DNA of 64,000 nt from an uncultured Verrucomicrobia subdivision 3 bacterium (lineage in GTDB: Bacteria; Verrucomicrobiota; Verrucomicrobiia; Limisphaerales; UBA11358): assembly GCA_903922735.1 (NCBI GenBank), contig CAIXUZ010000050.1:20396-84395 (forward strand), read 5' to 3'. A program made the position numbers and the translations under genes. This document shows, piece by piece, positions 1 to 6,624 of the stretch. How positions within the stretch are numbered: position 1 is the first letter of the stretch; each line of letters starts with the position of its first letter. The notes below the pieces were generated by a model. That model searched no databases. It saw nothing but the letters and a program-made list of their open reading frames with translations, and was not told where the DNA came from.

Positions 1-557
1 GCCGTCGTGACGATGCAGAGAAAATAATTATTCGGTGTCATCACCCAAACCGTGATGGGCAACGCCACCGCTGCCGCAATCGAACCGACCGAGACATATC
101 GCGTCAACAGCAGCGCCAGAATGAAAACCACCACCCCGACCAGCAGTGCCCACGGCGCCAGCGCCAGATAAACCCCCGCCGTAGTTGCAATCCCCTTGCC
201 GCCTTTGAATTTCAGCCAGCAGGTGTAGTTGTGACCCAGCACGGCGAAAATTCCGGCGACAAGCATAAATCTTTTCAACAAAACATAAAATCCGTCATCA
301 AAGTAGTCCAAATCCGAAGCCCAATGAGAAATAAACCCACCTAACACGCACGCGACAAAACCTTTCGCCGCATCCAGCAGCAGCACGGCGATGCCCGCCG
401 GTTTGCCCAGCACGCGCATGGCGTTCGTCGCACCGATGTTCCCGCTGCCGACGCTGCGGATGTCGATGCCTTTGGCTTTGGCCATCAGAAAGCCGAACGG
501 AATCGAGCCGAGCAGATACGCGCCGAGCGCGGTCAGGATGTAACTCAAAATTGGCAC
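1..557 (-). CDS. plsY: Glycerol-3-phosphate acyltransferase PlsY, 3' end cut by window edge
   Basis: Integral membrane enzyme that moves an acyl group from acyl-phosphate to glycerol-3-phosphate, the first step of phospholipid synthesis. Reading the minus strand from a GTG at 557 gives a protein opening with MPILSYILTALGAYLLGS, then GSIPFG, the GSGNIGATNA signature near residues 37-46 and a second motif GHNY..FKGGKG near residue 115. About 185 codons are present of a usual 200 or so, so only the last few residues are missing. Hydrophobic stretches at the N-terminus and after the FKGGKG motif fit the multi-spanning topology. It diverges from the oxidoreductase gene starting at 678. GTG is preferred because no ATG lies in frame upstream of the first conserved residues. 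Confidence 0.93.
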   Translation of the reverse strand, partial: MPILSYILTALGAYLLGSIPFGFLMAKAKGIDIRSVGSGNIGATNAMRVLGKPAGIAVLLLDAAKGFVACVLGGFISHWASDLDYFDDGFYVLLKRFMLVAGIFAVLGHNYTCWLKFKGGKGIATTAGVYLALAPWALLVGVVVFILALLLTRYVSVGSIAAAVALPITVWVMTPNNYFLCIVTT

Positions 558-565
558 GCGACAAG

Positions 566-632
566 TGTAGGAGACGACGTGAGGAGTCTCAAATTTCTTT
601 TTTGAGTTTAGAGACTCGTCCCCTCGGCTTCT
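566..632. repeat. Palindromic repeat element, family A
   Basis: The 25-base left arm begins TGTAGGAGACGACGTGAGG and ends AGTCTC. The right arm, read in reverse complement, begins TGTAGAAGCCGAGG and also ends AGTCTC, so the two arms form an imperfect inverted repeat around an A/T-rich centre. The same family recurs inside lpxB at 3149-3214 in the opposite orientation. Here it lies between the divergent plsY and oxidoreductase genes. Confidence 0.8.
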
Positions 633-677
633 ACAATTTTCATTTTCCGCCGCCGGGCGCAATGGCACACTCCGCGC

Positions 678-1709
678 ATGTCAAAAGTCAAAGTCGCCGT
701 TCTCGGCACCGGTTCACTGGGTCAACATCACGCCCGCATCTACACGGAACTCGCCGCCGCCGGCGCCGTTGAACTCACCGGCATCTACGACGCGCACGCC
801 GAAACCGCCCGCAAGATCGCCGAGAAACACAAGCTGCACGTCTTCGCCTCCGTGGCCGAAGCCGCCGCCGCCAGCGACGCGCTGAATATCGTCACGCCCA
901 CCACCACGCATTTCGACCTCGCCAAACAACTGCTCGTGCAGGGCAAACACGTCCTCGTCGAGAAACCGATGACCGACAACTCCGCGCAGGCCGCCGAGCT
1001 GTGCGAACTCGCGCAGCAGAAGAACTGCGTGCTCCAAGTCGGCCACGTCGAGCGGTTCAACCCCGTTTTCACCTTTCTCCAGACCGTCGCCACCGAACCG
1101 AAGTTCATCGAGTGCCATCGCCTGTCGCCCTTCCCTGCCCGCTCCACCGACATCGGCGTGGTGCTCGATTTGATGATCCACGACCTCGACATCGTGCTCG
1201 CCTTCGTGAAATCGCCCGTGGTCAGCGTGGATGGCGTGGGCATACCCGTGTTGAGCAAGAGCGAGGACATCGCCAACGTGCGCCTGCGCTTTGCCAACGG
1301 CTGCGTGGCCAACCTCACCGCCAGCCGCGTCAGTCCGGAGCGGATGCGCAAGATCCGCGTCTTCAGCGGACCGACGAATCCCTGCTACATCTCCCTCGAT
1401 TACCGCGTGCAGGAAGGATTCATCTATCGCGTCGCCCGCGATGGCGAACCGGAAACGCCGTTCATCAAGAAGCTCATGGCCGCCAAGCTCGGCATCGGCA
1501 AAGACGCCGCCATCGTCAGCGAATTTGCCGGCAAGAAGATCGTGCGCGAGCCGGTGCCCATCAACAAAGACGAACCGCTCAAGCTGGAACTGCAACACTT
1601 CGTCCAATGCGTCCAGCAGAAGCAAACCCCGAAGGTCAGCGGCGAATCCGCCAAGCAAGCTTTGGACCTGGCCTTTGAAATCACTAGGCAGATTCAGCAG
1701 ATCAAATAG
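678..1709 (+). CDS. Gfo/Idh/MocA family NAD(P)-dependent oxidoreductase, possibly a UDP-sugar 3-dehydrogenase of lipid A synthesis
   Basis: Cytoplasmic dehydrogenase of 343 residues. The N-terminal Rossmann fold shows the dinucleotide motif GTGSLG (residues 10-15), and the family motif VEKPM is at residues 94-98; the C-terminal half is the alpha/beta substrate domain. In several Gram-negative groups a protein of this family (GnnA) sits with lpxA and lpxB and oxidises UDP-GlcNAc at C3 so that an amino sugar enters lipid A. Here lpxB follows 840 bases downstream, separated only by a transposase, which makes that role plausible but unproven; no GnnB-like aminotransferase is in the window. The start is the first ATG before the Rossmann motif; the Shine-Dalgarno sequence is weak. 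Confidence 0.85.
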   Translation: MSKVKVAVLGTGSLGQHHARIYTELAAAGAVELTGIYDAHAETARKIAEKHKLHVFASVAEAAAASDALNIVTPTTTHFDLAKQLLVQGKHVLVEKPMTDNSAQAAELCELAQQKNCVLQVGHVERFNPVFTFLQTVATEPKFIECHRLSPFPARSTDIGVVLDLMIHDLDIVLAFVKSPVVSVDGVGIPVLSKSEDIANVRLRFANGCVANLTASRVSPERMRKIRVFSGPTNPCYISLDYRVQEGFIYRVARDGEPETPFIKKLMAAKLGIGKDAAIVSEFAGKKIVREPVPINKDEPLKLELQHFVQCVQQKQTPKVSGESAKQALDLAFEITRQIQQIK

Positions 1710-1774
1710 CCATAGAGACACGGAGGCGCAGAATAATATGGAATGCCAACATATAGCTGCGGAGCAGCGCCCGG

Positions 1775-1960
1775 CAGTAGCCCATAGCGCCAGCTATGGG
1801 TTTCGTCGTCCGCAAACCCACCAAGCTCCGGCAGGAGCGACAGAAACCCACCGCCCAGCATTTCATTTCTTACGCCCCATCCGGGGCTTGAATCGTTTTA
1901 CCCAATCCATCCCACGGTGTCACCGTGGGCTACTATCGCTCGCCACTCCGTGGCTGAAAC
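1775..1960. repeat. Left REP-like flank of the transposase gene
   Basis: Contains two hairpin modules. The first is CCCATAGCG..CAGCTATGGG near 1780-1800. The second unit spans 1873-1960 and reads CCGGGGCTTGAA, then the hairpin CCCACGGTGTCACCGTGGG, then GCTACTATCG and CCACTCCGTGGCTGAA. The second unit is repeated in the same orientation at 2451-2536, on the other side of the transposase. Paired hairpin repeats around a Y1 transposase are the usual arrangement of REP/BIME sequences with a RAYT. Confidence 0.8.
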
Positions 1961-1988
1961 AAACCAATCGGTTCCGCAGCTTTGATTT

Positions 1989-2441
1989 ATGGCGCACACG
2001 TTCACCCATTTGCTGACGCACATTATTTTCAGCACGAAAGACCGGCGACCAGTGCTCGACGCGGATTTGAAAGCGCGCCTCTTTCCCTATCTCGGCGGCA
2101 TCATCCGCGCGCACGACGGCAAGGCGATCATCATCAATGGCCCGACGGACCACCTCCACATTCTCGCCTCGCTCGCGGCCAAACACGCGTTGTCTGATTT
2201 GATGCGCGAATTGAAAGCCGATTCGTCGGGCTGGGTACATAAGAACTTTCCGAACCAGCACGCGTTTGCATGGCAGATCGGTTACGGTGCGTTCAGCGTG
2301 AGCCATTCCAGTTTGGCTGAGGTGGAAAAATATATCGCCAATCAGGAGGAACATCACCGCAAGGTTTCGTTTCAGGAGGAATTTGTGATATTCCTCAAGC
2401 GGCACGAAATGGAATTCGACGAAAGGTTTTTGTGGGAGTGA
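1989..2441 (+). mobile_element. REP-associated tyrosine transposase (RAYT), IS200/IS605 Y1 family
   Basis: Protein of 150 residues with the HUH motif HLH (residues 55-57, in DHLHIL) and a C-terminal Tyr115 in VEKYIANQ, the expected nucleophile of the Y1 transposase fold. Length matches single-domain TnpA-like proteins. It is bracketed by direct copies of a hairpin-bearing repeat (1873-1960 and 2451-2536), which are its likely substrates, rather than by IS ends with a second gene. There is no tnpB partner. The gene lies between the Gfo/Idh oxidoreductase and lpxB, so its arrival probably separated two formerly adjacent genes. It appears intact. Confidence 0.88.
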
Positions 2442-2450
2442 ATTTTCTTT

Positions 2451-2536
2451 CGCCCCTGCCGGGGCTTGAAATATTGTTGAACGCTTTCCCACAGCTGACG
2501 CTGTGGGCTATTATCGTGCGCCACTCCGTGGCTGAA
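2451..2536. repeat. Right REP-like flank of the transposase gene
   Basis: Same layout and orientation as 1873-1960: CCGGGGCTTGAA, a hairpin CCCACAGCTGACGCTGTGGG, GCTATTATCG and CCACTCCGTGGCTGAA. The hairpin arms differ from the left copy by compensating bases, so the structure rather than the sequence is kept. It ends only 11 bases before the lpxB start codon and therefore supplies the upstream region of lpxB. Confidence 0.82.
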
Positions 2537-2547
2537 TTTGTGGACAA

Positions 2548-3768
2548 ATGAAACCGAAAACTTTCATGCTCATCGCCGGCGAGGCGAGCGGAGATTTGCT
2601 CGCTTCGGAATTGGTTTCCGCACTGCGCGAGCAATCTTCTGTTCTCCAGCCTTCAGCCGCGCCGGTATTTTTCGGCGCGGGCGGCGCCAAGATGTCCGCC
2701 GCGGGCGTGGAGCTGGCGTTTGATCTGACGCAGCACTCGGTCATCGGGGTCACGGATGTCTTGAAAAAGTATTTTGTGTTCCGGCGGCTGTTCAACGAGT
2801 TGCTGGCGCTGGCCATCGAACGCAAGCCGGATGTGGTGATCGGCGTGGATTACGGCGGGTTCAACCTGCGCTTTGGTCAGGCGGTCAAAAAATATGTCCG
2901 TGAAAATCCCTTTTCCAACTGGAAACCGAAGATCGTGCAGTTCGTCTCGCCGCAAGTCTGGGCTTCGCGTCCCGGTCGCGCGGACAAGCTGGCGCGGGAT
3001 TATGATCTGCTCCTGAGCATCTTCCCGTTCGAGAAAGACTGGTATGCCAGGCGCGTGCCGCAGTTCCGCGTGGAGTTTGTCGGGCACCCGATGATCGGGC
3101 GGTTTACGAATGGGGATTTGCGAATGACGAGCCGCAAATCCACTTCCCATGGTAGCCGAGGTGACGAGGCTCAAATTGAAGGGAAGTTAGAGACTCCTCA
3201 CGTCGTCTCCTGCAATGTTTTACTGCTGCCGGGCAGCCGGACGAGCGAGCTGAAAAGGCATCTTCCGCCGATGCTGGAGGCGCTGAAGCTGATTCAGGAG
3301 AAATTGCCGGCGGCAAAGGCGAAAATGGTTTTGCCGAATCTGGCGCTGATGGAACTGGCGAAAACTCTCGGTGCGGGCGTGGAAATCCAGATTGGCGAAC
3401 TGCCGTGGGCGCTGGCGGAAGCGGATGTCGCCATCGCCTCAACCGGCACGGTGACGATGGAGTGCGCGTTCTTCGGCGTGCCGACGGTGACGCTCTACAA
3501 GACCTCGTGGCTCACCTACCAGATTGCCCGGCGCATCGTAACGGTGAAATCGCTCACCATGCCAAACCTGATGGCCGGCGAAGAAGTGTATCCCGAGTTT
3601 ATCCAGGAAGCCGCCACGCCGGAAAATCTGGCCGGCGCGACGCTGACGTTGTTGCAGGACGAAGCGCGCCGGACGCAAATCAAGGCGCAGCTCACCAAGA
3701 TCATTTCATCACTGGGTGAACCCGGTGCGACGGGACGGGCGGCAAACGCGGTTTTGAGTTTGTTTTAA
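2548..3768 (+). CDS. lpxB: Lipid-A-disaccharide synthase LpxB with an in-frame repeat insertion
   Basis: Peripheral membrane glycosyltransferase (GT19) that joins UDP-2,3-diacylglucosamine to lipid X, forming the lipid A disaccharide. The protein is 406 residues. It opens with the family motif MLIAGEASGD and contains GAGG, IGVDYGGFN, FVSPQVWASRPGR, FVGHP, LLLPGSR and a C-terminal region with ASTGTVTMECAFFGVP, all typical. Between FVGHP and LLLPGSR there are about 22 extra residues (201-222) encoded by a palindromic repeat (3149-3214). The reading frame stays open and downstream motifs are intact, so the enzyme is probably functional. The gene lies behind a RAYT element; its presence indicates an LPS-bearing outer membrane. 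Confidence 0.95.
   Translation: MKPKTFMLIAGEASGDLLASELVSALREQSSVLQPSAAPVFFGAGGAKMSAAGVELAFDLTQHSVIGVTDVLKKYFVFRRLFNELLALAIERKPDVVIGVDYGGFNLRFGQAVKKYVRENPFSNWKPKIVQFVSPQVWASRPGRADKLARDYDLLLSIFPFEKDWYARRVPQFRVEFVGHPMIGRFTNGDLRMTSRKSTSHGSRGDEAQIEGKLETPHVVSCNVLLLPGSRTSELKRHLPPMLEALKLIQEKLPAAKAKMVLPNLALMELAKTLGAGVEIQIGELPWALAEADVAIASTGTVTMECAFFGVPTVTLYKTSWLTYQIARRIVTVKSLTMPNLMAGEEVYPEFIQEAATPENLAGATLTLLQDEARRTQIKAQLTKIISSLGEPGATGRAANAVLSLF
3149..3214 (-). repeat. Family A palindromic element inside the lpxB coding sequence
   Basis: Read on the minus strand it begins TGCAGGAGACGACGTGAGG and ends with arms matching the element at 566-632. It is 66 bases long, i.e. 22 codons, and adds lpxB residues 201-222 without breaking the frame. 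Confidence 0.82.
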
Positions 3769-3769
3769 C

Positions 3770-3817
3770 AAGGAAAGCCGGAAGGCGGGAAAAGATTCCT
3801 GTTTTCCTGCTTTCCTT
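3770..3817 (+). terminator. Possible terminator hairpin after lpxB
   Basis: AAGGAAAGC at 3770-3778 pairs with GCTTTCCTT at 3809-3817, leaving a 30-base interior that contains GGAAGGCGGG and further C/T-rich words. There is no long T tract directly after, so this may be a repeat element rather than an efficient terminator. Confidence 0.4.
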
Positions 3818-3845
3818 ATTCGCCGCGAGTTTTAAATTTTTCCCC

Positions 3846-4331
3846 ATGGAATCACTGCACGCACCGTGGCGCATCGAATACATCCTTTCACCCAAGCCCA
3901 AGCTCGACGCGAGCCTGTTCACGCGGATCGCGCAGTCGGATGACGACCTGGGCAATCTGGTCGTCGTGCGGGATCGCAGCTGCTACGCCCTGCTCAATCG
4001 TTACCCCTACAACGGCGGGCATCTCATGGTGGTGCCCTACAAGGAAGTCGCGGATTTGAACGGCCTGACGGATGAGGAAGTCGCGGATTTGTGGCGGCTC
4101 GTGCGCCGCTGCACCAACGCGCTCAAGGCGGTGATGAAGCCGGATGGTTTTAACATCGGAATCAATCTGGGCAAGGTGGCCGGCGCGGGCATCGAGGAGC
4201 ATCTGCACATCCACATCGTGCCGCGCTGGGGCGGGGACACGAATTTCATGCCGGTCATCGCCGACACCGGGGTGCTGCCGCAGGCGTTGGCGGAAACGGC
4301 AGCCAAAATCCGCACGGAACTGGCAAGATAA
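3846..4331 (+). CDS. HIT family nucleotide-binding protein (AP4A phosphorylase/hydrolase type)
   Basis: Protein of 161 residues of the histidine-triad superfamily, which hydrolyse or phosphorolyse dinucleoside polyphosphates or nucleotidyl conjugates. The catalytic triad is H119-L-H121-I-H123 in EEHLHIHIVPRW, close to the C-terminus. The mid-protein segment NRYPYNGGHLMVVPY matches the long-form HIT proteins related to AP4A phosphorylase rather than short Hint proteins. It is followed 61 bases later by the sigma factor gene. The ATG at 3846 has only a poor ribosome-binding site but is the first start in frame. The exact substrate cannot be told from sequence. Confidence 0.9.
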   Translation: MESLHAPWRIEYILSPKPKLDASLFTRIAQSDDDLGNLVVVRDRSCYALLNRYPYNGGHLMVVPYKEVADLNGLTDEEVADLWRLVRRCTNALKAVMKPDGFNIGINLGKVAGAGIEEHLHIHIVPRWGGDTNFMPVIADTGVLPQALAETAAKIRTELAR

Positions 4332-4392
4332 TTTTCCGGCGATATTAATTTGCTTGCAGCTTTCGGGCGGGGGCTTAACTATTTCCTTGTCC

Positions 4393-5394
4393 ATGGTTGC
4401 TAAAAAAATCAAACCCAAGGTGGTTCCAGCCCGGCAGAAGAACAAAGGAATTGTTCCCGCGGCGAAAGCGGTTTTGCCCACGCCCATCGTGCCGCCGGTG
4501 GATGCGCCGGTGGCCAAGCCGGCTGAAGGTGACACCACAATTTTTCTTCGCCGCGAAGCGGAACGGATGGACGGTGATTCGGCCATCAAACTTTATCTGC
4601 GTGAAATCGGCCAGGTGAAGCTGCTCACGGTCCAGGAGGAGATCGACCTCGCCGCGCGCATCAAGAAGGGCGACAAAAAAGCCCGCGAACACATGATCAA
4701 GGCGAACCTGCGTCTGGTCGTGAAGATTGCCCGCGATTACGACGGCATTGGCCTGCCGCTGCTCGACTTGATCAGCGAAGGCAACATCGGCCTGATGAAA
4801 GCGGTCGAACGGTTTGATCCTAAAAAGGGCGGCAAACTTTCAACCTACGGCTCATGGTGGATCAAGCAATCCATCAAGCGCGCGCTCGCCAACCAATCCA
4901 AAACGATCCGCCTGCCGGTTCATCTGGTGGACAAACTTTCGAAGATGCGGCGGATGGCGATGAAATTGCAGGAGGAATTTGGCCGCGAACCCACCGACGA
5001 AGAGCTCGCCGCCGAACTGGACACTACGGCCACGCGGATTCGCCAGATGCGCACCGCCGCCATACGCCCGGCCTCGCTGGATGCGCCGGTGGGCGATGAT
5101 GATTCGAATACTTACTCGGAAATGGTCGAGGATGAGCGCGCCGTGAATCCTTACGAAGAACTGGAAGACAAGACGGTCACCGGCATGCTGCAGGATATGG
5201 TGAAACACCTGGATGAACGAGAAGCGACCATTTTGCGCTATCGCTTCGGGCTTGACGGTGGAAATGAAAAAACTTTGGAGGAAGTCGGGGCGAAATTCAA
5301 CGTCACCCGTGAACGCATCCGGCAAATTCAGAATCTGGCGCTGCGCAAGCTCAGGAAGATGATCGAGAAACTTGAAAAATCAAAAGCCAAATAA
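4393..5394 (+). CDS. RNA polymerase sigma-70 family factor (RpoD/RpoS-like, lacking region 1.1)
   Basis: Sigma factor of 333 residues. After a basic and proline-rich N-terminus (residues 1-50) comes region 1.2 (DSAIKLYLREIGQVKLLTVQ), region 2 with LRLVVKIARDY, DLISEGNIGLMKAVERFD and STYGSWWIKQSIKRAL, region 3, and region 4 ending in TLEEVGAKFNVTRERIRQIQ. All core- and promoter-binding regions are present. Region 1.1 and the non-conserved insert of primary sigmas are missing, so it is more like a group 2 (RpoS-like) factor, but a primary role is not excluded. I placed the start at the ATG at 4393 because the open frame upstream of it overlaps the HIT gene in another frame. The next gene, apt, starts 2 bases after the stop. 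Confidence 0.93.
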   Translation: MVAKKIKPKVVPARQKNKGIVPAAKAVLPTPIVPPVDAPVAKPAEGDTTIFLRREAERMDGDSAIKLYLREIGQVKLLTVQEEIDLAARIKKGDKKAREHMIKANLRLVVKIARDYDGIGLPLLDLISEGNIGLMKAVERFDPKKGGKLSTYGSWWIKQSIKRALANQSKTIRLPVHLVDKLSKMRRMAMKLQEEFGREPTDEELAAELDTTATRIRQMRTAAIRPASLDAPVGDDDSNTYSEMVEDERAVNPYEELEDKTVTGMLQDMVKHLDEREATILRYRFGLDGGNEKTLEEVGAKFNVTRERIRQIQNLALRKLRKMIEKLEKSKAK

Positions 5395-5396
5395 CC

Positions 5397-5930
5397 ATGC
5401 CCACCACCGTCACCCCCGCCGAAATCGCCGCCGCCATCCGCAACGTCCCGGATTTTCCCAAACCCGGCATTCAGTTTAAAGACATCACCCCCGTGCTGGC
5501 CGATGCGCGGCTGTTTGCCGGGGCGATCAATCTGCTCACGGAACGATTCACCCCCGGCAGCGTTGACGCCGTGGTCGGCATTGATGCGCGCGGCTTTATT
5601 TTCGCGGCCGCGGCGGCCACCAAACTGAAGGCTGGTTTTGTTCCCGTCCGCAAAAAAGGCAAGCTGCCCTACGCCACCATTGAGCAGGATTACGCGCTGG
5701 AATACGGCCACGCCACGGTGGCCATGCATACCGATGCGCTCAAGCCCGGCTCACGCGTGCTCTTGATTGACGATTTGCTGGCGACCGGCGGCACATCGGC
5801 TGCCGCCGTCGCGCTGGTGCAAAAGCTGGGTGGAAAAATTCTTGAAGCGGGCTTCCTCATCGAACTGAAATTTCTCAACGGCCGCGAAAAGCTGGCCGGC
5901 ATTCCGGTCCGTTCGCTGATCACCTATTGA
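5397..5930 (+). CDS. apt: Adenine phosphoribosyltransferase
   Basis: Purine salvage enzyme making AMP from adenine and PRPP in the cytoplasm. The 177-residue length is typical. Signatures are FPKPGIQFKDITPVL near residues 21-35, GIDARGFIFAAA, the flexible loop RKKGKLPY, and the PRPP-binding motif VLLIDDLLATGGTSAAA near residues 120-136. The start codon lies 2 bases after the sigma factor stop, and the following lipoprotein gene starts 5 bases after its stop, so the three are likely co-transcribed. Confidence 0.96.
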   Translation: MPTTVTPAEIAAAIRNVPDFPKPGIQFKDITPVLADARLFAGAINLLTERFTPGSVDAVVGIDARGFIFAAAAATKLKAGFVPVRKKGKLPYATIEQDYALEYGHATVAMHTDALKPGSRVLLIDDLLATGGTSAAAVALVQKLGGKILEAGFLIELKFLNGREKLAGIPVRSLITY

Positions 5931-5935
5931 CCATT

Positions 5936-6514
5936 ATGAAAAAGACGTGGCTCCAACTTTTCGGTTTGATTTTGTTGGCGGGGTTGATCGCCGGGTGTGT
6001 GGTCATGTCGGTGTATCCGTATTACACCGTGAAGGACTTGACGTTTGACGCCGGCTTGTCCGGGCGCTGGGCAAAGCCGGGGGCAACGAATGGATTCTGG
6101 GAATTCGCTCCCATCAGAAACAAATACTATCTCGTCACCACGGTGGATGGGCAGGAGACGAACCGGTTTGACGGCTATCTGTTTCAGTTGAAAGGCCAGC
6201 CGTTCCTCGATCTCTGCACCACCAACCGCGACGGGTTTAACCAGCTGCCGCTGCATCTGGCCGTAAAAATGGCGCGCAGCCAAGATGAACTGCAACTGGC
6301 CGCGCTCAACTACGAGTGGCTGGGAAAGTTGCTGGAGGCAAATCCCGCGACCCTCCGCCATATTGAAGTGCCGGAAAAACCGCTGGAAACCAACAGTAAC
6401 AAAATAATTTATCTGACTGCCGACACGCGTGATTTGCAAAAGTTTCTCCTCAAGCATCAGAACAACACGAATGCTTTCACTCCGCTCGACAAGATGCAGC
6501 GGCTGGCACGGTAA
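5936..6514 (+). CDS. Putative lipoprotein of unknown function
   Basis: A protein of 192 residues that I do not recognise. The N-terminus MKKTWLQLFGLILLAGLIAGC is a lipoprotein signal with lipobox LIAGC, so the mature protein should be membrane-anchored in the periplasm. The rest is soluble, with a pattern (GLSGRWAKP, FWEFAPIRNKYYLVT, GYLFQLKGQPFLDL) that resembles small beta-rich verrucomicrobial lipoproteins. A TTG nine bases upstream would add TI before the ATG, but the ATG at 5936 gives a cleaner signal peptide. It closely follows apt; the two functions need not be linked. Confidence 0.75.
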   Translation: MKKTWLQLFGLILLAGLIAGCVVMSVYPYYTVKDLTFDAGLSGRWAKPGATNGFWEFAPIRNKYYLVTTVDGQETNRFDGYLFQLKGQPFLDLCTTNRDGFNQLPLHLAVKMARSQDELQLAALNYEWLGKLLEANPATLRHIEVPEKPLETNSNKIIYLTADTRDLQKFLLKHQNNTNAFTPLDKMQRLAR

Positions 6515-6624
6515 GCAATGGGATGGGACGGTAATTGCTCAAGCCGGGTAAACCCGGTTAAGCCACGGCGTTTATCCGCACAAATCAGTTTTCCGGCACG
6601 GTTGCTTTCATTAAGCTTTCAATA

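Noticed and set aside
714..1721. Long minus-strand open frame opposite the Gfo/Idh gene
   Set aside because: The plus frame has complete Rossmann and EKP motifs; the opposite frame is a shadow caused by high G/C third positions.
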